Assembly: GCF_000757425.2 (NCBI RefSeq)
Contig: NZ_JPKR02000001.1
Span: 62,001-126,000, forward strand
Length of the DNA stretch: 64,000 nucleotides
Origin: Tatumella morbirosei
GTDB lineage: Bacteria > Pseudomonadota > Gammaproteobacteria > Enterobacterales > Enterobacteriaceae
Direction of reading: 5' to 3'
Shown here in pieces: positions 29,232 to 36,521 of the stretch (positions within the stretch are counted from its first letter, which is position 1; each line of letters begins with the position of its first letter). Under the pieces are notes generated by a model. It was not told where the DNA came from. It ran no database searches and saw only the letters and a program-made list of their open reading frames with translations. A program made the position numbers and the translations under genes.

Positions 29232-29918
29232 ATGATTAAGTCTGACATTGTGATGGATTTTGAACGCTATCAGCGCTGTGGTATCGAAGAGGCCGTGTTC
29301 TGCGAATCGAAAACTGCCGCCCAGATTAGTGCAGTGGCAGAGCAGGCACTGCAGCGGCAACGCCGGTTACTGTTAACCCGTCTGTCGTCCGATAAATTAG
29401 CGCAGTTACCGCTGGAATTGCAGTCACAACTTAGCTATGACCCACTGGCCGCCTGTGCGGTGCTTGGAGAACAGGTAACACCTACCGGGGAGGCCTGTAT
29501 CGCGGTGCTTTCCGGCGGGGCTTCAGATGCCAGACTGTGCCATGAAATCCAGATAACCCTTAACTATCACGGCATCAGCTGCGATATGTATCAGGATGTC
29601 GGGGTGGCGGCGCTCTGGCGACTGCAACGTATCCTGCCGGAGTTACAGCGCTATGACATCATTATCGCGGTGGCAGGAATGGAAGCGGCTCTGCCGACCG
29701 TGCTGGCCGGACTCATTGACGCCCCGATTATCGCGGTGCCAGCCCCTGTGGGATACGGCGTGGCTGCCGGTGGTCAGGTGGCGTTATCTTCCTGTCTGGC
29801 CAGTTGCAGTGGCGCCATCATGACCATGAATATCGACAATGGCTATGGTGCCGCCTGCGCGGCCATCAAAATCTACCATAAGATTTATAAAGCAGAACGC
29901 CGGCAAAATGATCGTTAA
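29232..29918 (+). CDS. larB: LarB, nicotinate adenine dinucleotide carboxylase/hydrolase
   Basis: A 228-residue protein, the first enzyme of pincer nucleotide synthesis: it carboxylates nicotinic acid adenine dinucleotide and releases AMP. The C-terminal half is PurE-like (VLSGGASDARLCHE, VAGMEAALPTVLAGLID, VPAPVGYGVAAGG) and ends with MNIDNGYGAACAA. AAGGG lies before the ATG. It is the last gene of the operon. Together with larC and larE it provides a complete cofactor pathway for the larA product. Confidence 0.88.
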   Translation: MIKSDIVMDFERYQRCGIEEAVFCESKTAAQISAVAEQALQRQRRLLLTRLSSDKLAQLPLELQSQLSYDPLAACAVLGEQVTPTGEACIAVLSGGASDARLCHEIQITLNYHGISCDMYQDVGVAALWRLQRILPELQRYDIIIAVAGMEAALPTVLAGLIDAPIIAVPAPVGYGVAAGGQVALSSCLASCSGAIMTMNIDNGYGAACAAIKIYHKIYKAERRQNDR

Positions 29919-30124
29919 GAAGTTGGGCTGACAGGGGGGAATGTGGCGGGGTCAGAGGGAATGATTTCGGGATGATGCCACTTAACTATAGTGAATTCCG
30001 GCGATCAGTTACCTGGCCGGAGAGACGTTTTTCATCATCTTATTGATTATCTGTTGCGGCCAAAATATAAAAGCCACCCGCAGGTGGCCATATCTCACTC
30101 AATATTATTGATAACAGTGAGTAA
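29919..30124. other. Spacer between convergent larB and the DUF1471 gene
   Basis: No gene is present. The spacer contains the leftward terminator at 30062-30088 and no clear terminator for the larB side. Confidence 0.3.
30062..30088 (-). terminator. Terminator of the DUF1471 gene at 30125
   Basis: GCCACC and GGTGGC (within 30073-30088) form a stem with a short loop. On the minus strand it is followed by TTTTATATTTT. Confidence 0.7.
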
Positions 30125-30400
30125 CTATTTATTCTTAGCAAAGATTGTCGCGCTAATTATACTGTTTGACCCATTTCCAATAGAACCGGCGGTGTTAATC
30201 ACATAATAATCAGCACCAGCGGCATCGGCTTTACGGGAAATGTCATTCTCATGGATATCTTCCATATTTTGTATCACATTTATATTTCCCAGGTTTTTCA
30301 GGCCGGATGACTCATTCTTACTGATTTCTGTGGCGGCAAACGAGGTGGAGCTGATAGTAAATAACGCGACTGCTATTGCTGCGAACCGTACAGGTTTCAT
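30125..30400 (-). CDS. DUF1471 (YhcN/BhsA-type) periplasmic protein
   Basis: A 91-residue secreted protein with a signal peptide (MKPVRFAAIAVALFTIS, cleavage after SFA) and a single DUF1471 domain (KADAAGADYYVINTAGS, then a final strand SIISATIFAKNK). Members are small periplasmic proteins induced by stress and linked to biofilm and envelope permeability. The start at 30400 was preferred over 30442 because it gives a clean signal peptide. It is clearly divergent from the three near-identical DUF1471 genes at 36.1, 41.4 and 43.7 kb. Confidence 0.78.
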   Translation of the reverse strand: MKPVRFAAIAVALFTISSTSFAATEISKNESSGLKNLGNINVIQNMEDIHENDISRKADAAGADYYVINTAGSIGNGSNSIISATIFAKNK

Positions 30401-30689
30401 TTTTTTAATACCACTGTTTTTAAATTTAATTGTCTGCATCATCTGCGAAACGGATCTTAGTCCTCTGCCATAACGGGGACAACGAGTTTTTTACGTGGAA
30501 ATTAACATTTATGGCTATTCTCTGTATCCGCTAATGAGTGTCGTAAATGCAAATACTGGCGGTAATCCGGGAATTTTAACCAGATGCATCGAAAAGCGTT
30601 CCCTGTCATTAATCACTGGCACTCTATTATTTTCCCCCCTGATAAATAACCATTAATTCCATGGCTGTGTATCACTTTCTGTCAGTCAT

Positions 30690-31154
30690 TTAATAAAATT
30701 TCACCGGAATAACATCACAGTGCAGTGGCCCGATGTGGCGACAAGGCAGAGAAGCGACAAATCCGGGGTTTACGCGGGTCGAAGCATGATGAACACTGGT
30801 GTAGAGCGCAGGTAAAATCCCCTGGGTTATCCAATATTCCGAACGCCGGTAACCCCCGGGCGAGATTTTAAAATGGCTTTTAAAGGCCCGCGAAAATGAC
30901 TGTGGGGAGTCAAAACAATATTTTTCCGCAATATTAATAATACTATGACTGGTTAATCTTAAATCGATCGCTACCCGGGATAAACGGCGTTGTCGTACAT
31001 AATTCCCGAGAGTCATACTGGTCGTTTCCTTAAAAACCCGTTGTAAATGCCATTTAGAATAGCCGGATTTTTCTGCAATATCGTCGAGCTGCAGGTTATC
31101 TTCAAGATGAGATTCAACCCATACCACAAGATCACGAATGATGTTACTATTCAC
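30690..31154 (-). CDS. AraC/XylS-family regulator, MarA/SoxS/Rob-like
   Basis: A 154-residue protein made of a double helix-turn-helix (LDDIAEKSGYSKWHLQRVFK and IINIAEKYCFDSPQSFSRAF, then ISPGGYRR) plus about 50 extra C-terminal residues of unknown role. It lacks a ligand domain, like MarA or SoxS, so its amount rather than a ligand should control it. The GTG at 31154 is preceded by GGAGG with a five-base spacer, whereas the ATG at 31166 has nothing upstream, so the GTG was chosen. The DUF1471 gene 290 bases downstream on the same strand may be a target; that is inference. Confidence 0.8.
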   Translation of the reverse strand: MNSNIIRDLVVWVESHLEDNLQLDDIAEKSGYSKWHLQRVFKETTSMTLGNYVRQRRLSRVAIDLRLTSHSIINIAEKYCFDSPQSFSRAFKSHFKISPGGYRRSEYWITQGILPALYTSVHHASTRVNPGFVASLPCRHIGPLHCDVIPVKFY

Positions 31155-32150
31155 TGACTCCTCCATCAGAGAAAATGAGCTGTGAGCACCAGGAAATCAC
31201 CCATAAATAGTCATTTCAGTGCAATATTTTAATTATTTCACCTGACAGGCGGTGACCTTAAAATAAAGGCGAGGCCGGAGAGGGGAATTATCGGTCAGAC
31301 AGTAAAGCCAGAGGGAGGAGATGAGGATATTAACCAGGTAAATCTGCAGATAAATACTGAAGACAGGGCTGTTTTATTATTATTTTGGGGAAGAATAAGC
31401 AATGCATTAGTGGGCAGTGTATTGATTTTAACCGCAAGCCAACAAGCAATTTTAATAAACAACTTCATTTTTCAAACGCATCATTTCGATGTTAAAAACA
31501 AACTATATACCCAACAGAATACTCTGACCTTGCCTTTTTTGTAACTTAATTGCGTTCAAAGATGTACAAATGTAACAAAAAGGTGTGAAGTCTTCAGCAT
31601 TTTCACATATCTGGTTTTTTTGTTGATTCGCCGGAGTAACTTAAGTTAATGATTTACATTGATAATTAACAGGATGATTCCGGGAGGGGAGTGGTTATCT
31701 GCCCTGGAGGCTTCACATCTCATAACCCACGGTTTTTTTAGGGAGGCCGGATCGGCTGTTAGCAATAAGCTACTGCTGATTACGCTGACCGCTGGCCATA
31801 AAACAGAAGGGCAGCTCATCCCCTGCCTGACTCCCGTCATTCATCCACTGGCTTACCGTGGCTCAGGAAAATACTCCATATCCAACGGGCTGCGCGTCAG
31901 AGGGTATGGCGCTTTTTATTGTTCTGAACCTCGTCTCTGCGACAGTGCTCCGCGCGTCGGCAGCAGAACCGCTAAATATGTCATTATGTTACAGAGTTTG
32001 TGTAATTCCCCACAGGGTGAGTGAGATCTTCGTCACAGGAGGATCTGTTTCAGTTAAATTGTCCATATCCACGGATGCTTAGTCTCTAACCCCCCGCGAT
32101 ATCTGCTTTGTAAGCTGGCCCAATAGATGCTGAATAAGCGGGGCTTAACG
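31155..32150. other. Long intergenic region upstream of araE
   Basis: About 1 kb without a convincing gene. Plus-strand frames at 31659-32024 and 31858-32082 have no motifs, no ribosome-binding site and odd composition. The left part is AT-rich; the right part carries the araE control region (CRP-like site and an AraC-type half-site). Confidence 0.4.
32022..32067 (+). promoter_or_regulatory. Probable CRP site and AraC half-site of the araE promoter
   Basis: TGAGATCTTCGTCACA at 32022-32037 matches the CRP consensus with one mismatch in the conserved arms. Twenty-five bases further on, TCCATA at 32062-32067 matches the end of the AraC half-site consensus, but its upstream TAGC half is poor. 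The order CRP then AraC then promoter is that of E. coli araE. Confidence 0.45.
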
Positions 32151-33569
32151 ATGTCTCAGGTAAACCATGTGGTAGGTTTTGATGCTGACCACCAGTCAAA
32201 AGTCAGAAAAATGAATCTGTTCGTCTCGGTGTCTGCGGCACTGGCCGGGTTGCTGTTCGGACTGGATATCGGGGTGATTTCCGGCGCATTACCCTTTATT
32301 ACCGAACACTTTCAGCTTTCCAGTCATCTGCAGGAGTGGGTGGTCAGCAGTATGATGCTGGGGGCGGCATTGGGGGCGTTGTGCAACGGCTGGGTTTCAC
32401 ATCGTCTGGGGCGCAAATACAGCCTGATGGCGGGGGCCGTGCTGTTTATCATTGGATCTCTCGGCTCCGCTTTTGCCAGCGGAGTGGATATGTTGCTGAC
32501 TTTCAGGGTGTTACTGGGCCTGGCCGTGGGCATCGCGTCTTACAGCGCCCCCCTGTATCTCTCAGAAATGGCCACTGAACAGGTACGCGGCAAGATGATT
32601 AGCCTGTATCAGCTAATGATCACCTTTGGGATTGTAGTGGCATTTCTGTCAGATACGGTATTCAGCTACAGCGGCAACTGGCGTGCCATGCTGGGGGTTC
32701 TGGCCATTCCTGCGGTGGTATTATTGTTTATGGTGATCTTTTTGCCTAACAGCCCGCGCTGGCTGGCAGCCAAAGGGCTGCATGTAGAAGCGGAAGAAGT
32801 GTTACGGATGTTGCGTGACACCTCTGAAAAAGCCCGTCAGGAGCTGAACGAAATCAGGGAAAGCCTGCGGATGAAACAGAGTGGTTTTGCCCTGTTCAGG
32901 AGTAACCGGAATGTCCGGCGGGTGGTGTTTCTGGGGATGTTGTTGCAGGGTATGCAGCAGTTTACCGGGATGAATATCATCATGTATTACGCACCGCAGA
33001 TTTTCAAAATGGCCGGATTCCAGAGCACCCAGCAGCAGATGATTGCCACCGTGGTGGTCGGGCTGACCTTTATGTTTGCCACTTTTATTGCCGTGTTTAC
33101 TGTGGATAAGGCCGGCAGAAAACCTATCCTCAAAATTGGCTTTAGTGTGATGGCATTTGCCACCCTGGTACTGGGTTATTGCCTGATGAAAGCCGGGGAA
33201 GGGCAGGTAAGCTCCGGATTGTCATGGGTCTCTGTCGGTATGACCATGCTGTGTATTGGTGGTTACGCGATGAGTGCTGCCCCGGTGGTGTGGATCCTCT
33301 GTTCCGAGATTCAGCCGCTGAAATGTCGCGACTTCGGAATCACCTGTTCTACCACCACTAACTGGGTGGCGAACATGATTATCGGAGCGACCTTCCTCTC
33401 TTTACTGGGTTCGATAGGGGCTGCCGGGACCTTCTGGCTGTACACCGGTTTTAATCTGCTGTTTATCGTGATCACCTTCCTGTTGGTGCCGGAAACCAAA
33501 GGCATTACGCTGGAACATATCGAAAGAAACCTGATGGCTGGGAAAAAATTGCGCGATCTGGGGCAGTAA
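32151..33569 (+). CDS. araE: Arabinose/H+ symporter AraE
   Basis: A 472-residue sugar porter with twelve helices, matching E. coli AraE along its length, for example [14 protein letters not shown]-like and [12 protein letters not shown] segments, [17 protein letters not shown] in the central loop and the C-terminal [21 protein letters not shown]. It imports L-arabinose with protons. The start at 32151 gives exactly the E. coli length; the earlier ATG at 32127 would add eight residues. No araBAD or araC gene is in the window. Confidence 0.9.
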   Translation: MSQVNHVVGFDADHQSKVRKMNLFVSVSAALAGLLFGLDIGVISGALPFITEHFQLSSHLQEWVVSSMMLGAALGALCNGWVSHRLGRKYSLMAGAVLFIIGSLGSAFASGVDMLLTFRVLLGLAVGIASYSAPLYLSEMATEQVRGKMISLYQLMITFGIVVAFLSDTVFSYSGNWRAMLGVLAIPAVVLLFMVIFLPNSPRWLAAKGLHVEAEEVLRMLRDTSEKARQELNEIRESLRMKQSGFALFRSNRNVRRVVFLGMLLQGMQQFTGMNIIMYYAPQIFKMAGFQSTQQQMIATVVVGLTFMFATFIAVFTVDKAGRKPILKIGFSVMAFATLVLGYCLMKAGEGQVSSGLSWVSVGMTMLCIGGYAMSAAPVVWILCSEIQPLKCRDFGITCSTTTNWVANMIIGATFLSLLGSIGAAGTFWLYTGFNLLFIVITFLLVPETKGITLEHIERNLMAGKKLRDLGQ

Positions 33570-33587
33570 TCGCCTTATGCGGGACGT

Positions 33588-33622
33588 TTTATGGCGTTGC
33601 AGAGTTAGTGCAACGCCATAAA
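33588..33622. terminator. Bidirectional terminator-like hairpin
   Basis: TTTATGGCGTTGCA (33588-33601) and TGCAACGCCATAAA (33609-33622) form a perfect 14-pair stem with a seven-base loop between the convergent araE and zinc-ribbon genes. A/T at both outer ends suits termination in either direction. Confidence 0.8.
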
Positions 33623-33630
33623 CAATCGCT

Positions 33631-35319
33631 CTAACGCTGACCGGTAAAATGTAAAATCTGCAGGGCCTGAGTCTTAAAGGGGACCACATTAAACAGCGCT
33701 CCCGACGGCGTTAGCCAAATCGGCAACACGGCCAGCAATACCCCGCTCAGTAACAGGATGGCCACCAGGCTGAGCCACCAGCGATGGCGTACCCCGCCTT
33801 TTGCCCGACTCCACAGTGACCATTCTCGGCCAAGGCGCCGTCTGGCCCAAAATCGGCGCCAGCCATAGCCCAGTGCGGGAATCATCAAACCCGCTGCCGC
33901 CACAAATACTCCACAATAGCGCCCTAACACTTCCAGAGAGATCAGAATATGTTGCTGACTGTCCCAGCGGGTAAAAGGGGTCAGGTAGCTTCTGCCGGTT
34001 TCCAGATCAGGAAACCAGGCATGATTCCATGCGGTAAACAACGGCATCAACAGCCAACTGAACAGGCTGCCGAAAATAATCCATTTGATCACTGACCAGT
34101 TCTGAATCGCCCGGCTCAGCGAACGGAGGCTGGTGAGTGACTCTTCGATGTAAGGTTCTGATAAACTCCGGCTCAGTTTCTCACTCAGCAATTTCCCGCT
34201 CAGACCTTTAGCGTTACCCTGCAACATCTGTTGATGGGATTCTGATTCCATAAATGTCCGGAGCGTCTTGCGGCTGAAACCGGCGATAAACGGGTTCAGC
34301 AGTCGGCTATTTTTGCTGACACGGACCAGATCATCCAGGTCGCCTTTCAGCATTCGCTCAACCACATGGCCGGAATCAAGAATTTGTGGCTGACTCCCAT
34401 AGATTATCCAGTGGATGACCTGATCAGCACTGTGTAGTTGCGGCAGCGGGCTGTCCAGCCGCGCAAACGGAACAGTCGCATCGAACAAAAATTTTACCTG
34501 ACGATGTTCTTCATCGATGTCGTTGGAGAGCAGCGTAATATTCCCCACCTGCTCAAGATCCGGCAGGCCGGTTTTGTATAAGCCGTCTTTAATATACTGC
34601 GGAACATCCCCGGTAAAGTAGACCAGCTGATAGTCAGGAACAGCGACGGTCTGCAGGCGGGTGATTTCACTGAGCACACCGGTACCGTTGCAGGGGGAGC
34701 AGCTCTGATGGCCTGAACCGCCACACTGACGGCAACTGATTTTTCCACTGCCATAGCAGGATGAGCAGGAGACATAGACGTTTTCGTAACGGTTTTGTTT
34801 GGTGTAATGGTCGTAATGTGTCCGCTGTTCTGTAACCTGACCACTGCCGCCGCAGCCGTGACAGCTATTCTTACCGGAACCGGAACAGCCGGAACAACTC
34901 ACCCTGCCACGGCCGTGGCAGTGACGACAATCTTCGGTATGGCACAGTTGTCGTGGATGGGAATAGATGACCGTGGGTTTGCGTAACTCCCCATAATGTT
35001 GTGAGAGTACCAGCGCCCTGGCTTCACGTAACGTTTCTGTCCGTGACCACACGGCACTGCTCTCAGCTTTCAGGGCCTGTGAATAGTCACCGGCATGGGT
35101 GAAAACCCGGTGGTTGTCACTGGCAGAAATGTACCCTGGCTGGGTGGTGCGTTGTTCCTGCAGGCGAAATCCCAGCTGCAGATGGATCCGGAAGGCAAAA
35201 TTTACAAACTCTTTGACGGTCAGTTCGATTTTCTCCGGAACCAACCGGGTAGAATTTTCAGTAAAGTCCTGTATTACTTTTTTCCCGACCGTAAGCCAGG
35301 CTTCTTGTTCCATGATCAT
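33631..35319 (-). CDS. DnaJ-type zinc-ribbon membrane protein of unknown function
   Basis: A 562-residue protein. After a ~120-residue N-terminal region it has six CxxCxGxG zinc-binding repeats (Cys131/134, 142/145, 153/156, 185/188, 196/199 and 207/210), the kind found in DnaJ, but there is no J domain. A cytoplasmic region of about 200 residues follows. Three hydrophobic segments near the C-terminus (IIFGSLFSWLLMPLF, LGRYCGVFVAAAGLMIPAL and LSLVAILLLSGVLLAVLP) anchor it in the membrane. A role in protein handling at the membrane is possible but not shown. The start may be the second ATG at 35313, which has GGGA eight bases before it. It is convergent with araE and divergent from the darcynin gene. 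Confidence 0.8.
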   Translation of the reverse strand: MIMEQEAWLTVGKKVIQDFTENSTRLVPEKIELTVKEFVNFAFRIHLQLGFRLQEQRTTQPGYISASDNHRVFTHAGDYSQALKAESSAVWSRTETLREARALVLSQHYGELRKPTVIYSHPRQLCHTEDCRHCHGRGRVSCSGCSGSGKNSCHGCGGSGQVTEQRTHYDHYTKQNRYENVYVSCSSCYGSGKISCRQCGGSGHQSCSPCNGTGVLSEITRLQTVAVPDYQLVYFTGDVPQYIKDGLYKTGLPDLEQVGNITLLSNDIDEEHRQVKFLFDATVPFARLDSPLPQLHSADQVIHWIIYGSQPQILDSGHVVERMLKGDLDDLVRVSKNSRLLNPFIAGFSRKTLRTFMESESHQQMLQGNAKGLSGKLLSEKLSRSLSEPYIEESLTSLRSLSRAIQNWSVIKWIIFGSLFSWLLMPLFTAWNHAWFPDLETGRSYLTPFTRWDSQQHILISLEVLGRYCGVFVAAAGLMIPALGYGWRRFWARRRLGREWSLWSRAKGGVRHRWWLSLVAILLLSGVLLAVLPIWLTPSGALFNVVPFKTQALQILHFTGQR

Positions 35320-35694
35320 GTCCCGTTTTCACTGAAAAGTTATCGGTAGCCAGTCGTTGTATCAGTCGCTTCAGCCGGAGGGGGAATCAGTGACCCCTGT
35401 CCGGTGAAGGAAAACGTATTGTTACCGGATAGTTTTCTGACTATATAGTTAACTATTTCTTTACAATACTGTCCGGGGCCGGATCAGGCAATTATTTATC
35501 ACTCTGAATTTACAGACGAATTATGGATAAGTTTTGTACGGTGGGCTGTTAACTCAGTAAGTCAGTTTCTGAGTTAGCGGATGGGTGTGGCTGGCCTGTC
35601 GAAAACACCGGTTGTTACAAACCCCGCCGTTTCGGTGAGGGATTATGTAACAACGCTCTGATACCCTGGGGAAAACTACATAACAGGAGCATTA
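35320..35694. other. Divergent intergenic region
   Basis: 375 bases without a gene between the leftward zinc-ribbon gene and the rightward darcynin gene. The left 150 bases are AT-rich and probably hold both promoters. ACAGGAG precedes the darcynin ATG. Confidence 0.35.
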
Positions 35695-36015
35695 ATGATA
35701 ACGGTATTTGTTTTGCTGAAAACGACCACGGCCTGGCTGCGGTTGCCACGCAAAGAAAGAAACCGGATTGCCGACAGGGTACTGGCAGAGGTGCTGAGTG
35801 ACGGGAAAGTGACCCTCAGAATGTTCGACGCGGAGGCATTTACTGCACGTTGTACCGATGTTGCGATGTTTCAGGCGGAGGATATGCAGTCGTTTTACTA
35901 CGCAATTGAAAGGCTGCGTGATTCAGAGTTGATTACCACGCCATACTTTGAAATTGCCGAAATTATCCCGACCATTGAAGATGGCTTTAAAGCGTTTGAA
36001 AAGCAGACTCACTGA
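35695..36015 (+). CDS. Darcynin-family protein
   Basis: A 106-residue soluble protein beginning TVFVLLKTTTAWLRLPRKER, the typical darcynin opening, and ending FEIAEIIPTIEDGFKAFEK. Its fold appears to be a ferredoxin-like dimer barrel. No catalytic residues or function are known to me. It has a good ribosome-binding site (ACAGGAG) and is transcribed alone towards the first of the DUF1471 repeats. Confidence 0.8.
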   Translation: MITVFVLLKTTTAWLRLPRKERNRIADRVLAEVLSDGKVTLRMFDAEAFTARCTDVAMFQAEDMQSFYYAIERLRDSELITTPYFEIAEIIPTIEDGFKAFEKQTH

Positions 36016-36051
36016 TATCCCCCTCGAACCAGACAGCCATTCCTGCACCAG

Positions 36052-36076
36052 CAAAGGCCGCCCGTGGCGGCCTTTT
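36052..36076. terminator. Bidirectional terminator between darcynin and DUF1471 genes
   Basis: GGCCGCC (36056-36062) pairs with GGCGGCC (36066-36072), flanked by AAA on the left and TTTT on the right, so it can serve both the rightward and the leftward gene. Confidence 0.8.
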
Positions 36077-36095
36077 GCACGGTTCAGAGATTCAA

Positions 36096-36305
36096 CTATT
36101 TAGTCAGTTCGGCAGTCATATGCACCTGGTTACCGTCCCGTGCTTCGGTGATGCTGTAGCCGGTACCTGCGGCTTTAGCCTGAGCGGCAATTTTCGCTTC
36201 GGCACCGTCCAGTGTTGAGGCGGTCGCGGTTACCGTCTGGGCAAAAGCACCGGCAGAGATGACAGATAACAGCGCAACAGCAGCAATATTTTTGATGGTT
36301 TTCAT
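36096..36305 (-). CDS. DUF1471 (YhcN/BhsA-type) periplasmic protein, copy A
   Basis: A 69-residue secreted protein: signal peptide MKTIKNIAAVALLSVISAG with cleavage after AFA, then one DUF1471 domain (AEAKIAAQAKAAGTGYSI and a last strand QVHMTAELTK). The protein is identical to copy C and differs from copy B at one residue (Thr instead of Ala). The start at 36305 follows GAGG and gives the signal peptide; the longer frame from 36380 does not. Confidence 0.85.
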   Translation of the reverse strand: MKTIKNIAAVALLSVISAGAFAQTVTATASTLDGAEAKIAAQAKAAGTGYSITEARDGNQVHMTAELTK

Positions 36306-36521
36306 AAGTATTTCCTCAGCGTAAATTGGTTGGAGTGGGACGTTCTGTCCCGATGAAAGTAATGCTACGCCCGGAAACACTCAGTGAACAGCTAAGCTTA
36401 TTGTTGTATCGGTTCAAAAAAACTGAATTAGTTAAATAGAGGGGAGGCCAGCAACCGAAGAACGGAAATCATCCCGTCATTCCGGCCGGAAACTCAGCCA
36501 TCCCGATTCACTATTTGCCGG

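Larger units (their letters stand above)
36051..36422 (-). repeat. DUF1471 repeat unit A
   Basis: About 370 bases: a terminator hairpin, a 69-codon DUF1471 gene and about 115 bases of 5' flank. The unit recurs at 41366-41747 (unit B) and 43655-44041 (unit C) in the same orientation and with very few differences. All copies share a GGGAC-GTTCT-GTCCC inverted repeat upstream of the gene and the AAGCTTATTGTTGTATC promoter-proximal sequence. Confidence 0.9.

Noticed and set aside
31659-32082. Two overlapping plus-strand frames upstream of araE
   Set aside because: They have no ribosome-binding site and no motif, and they run through the likely CRP site of araE.
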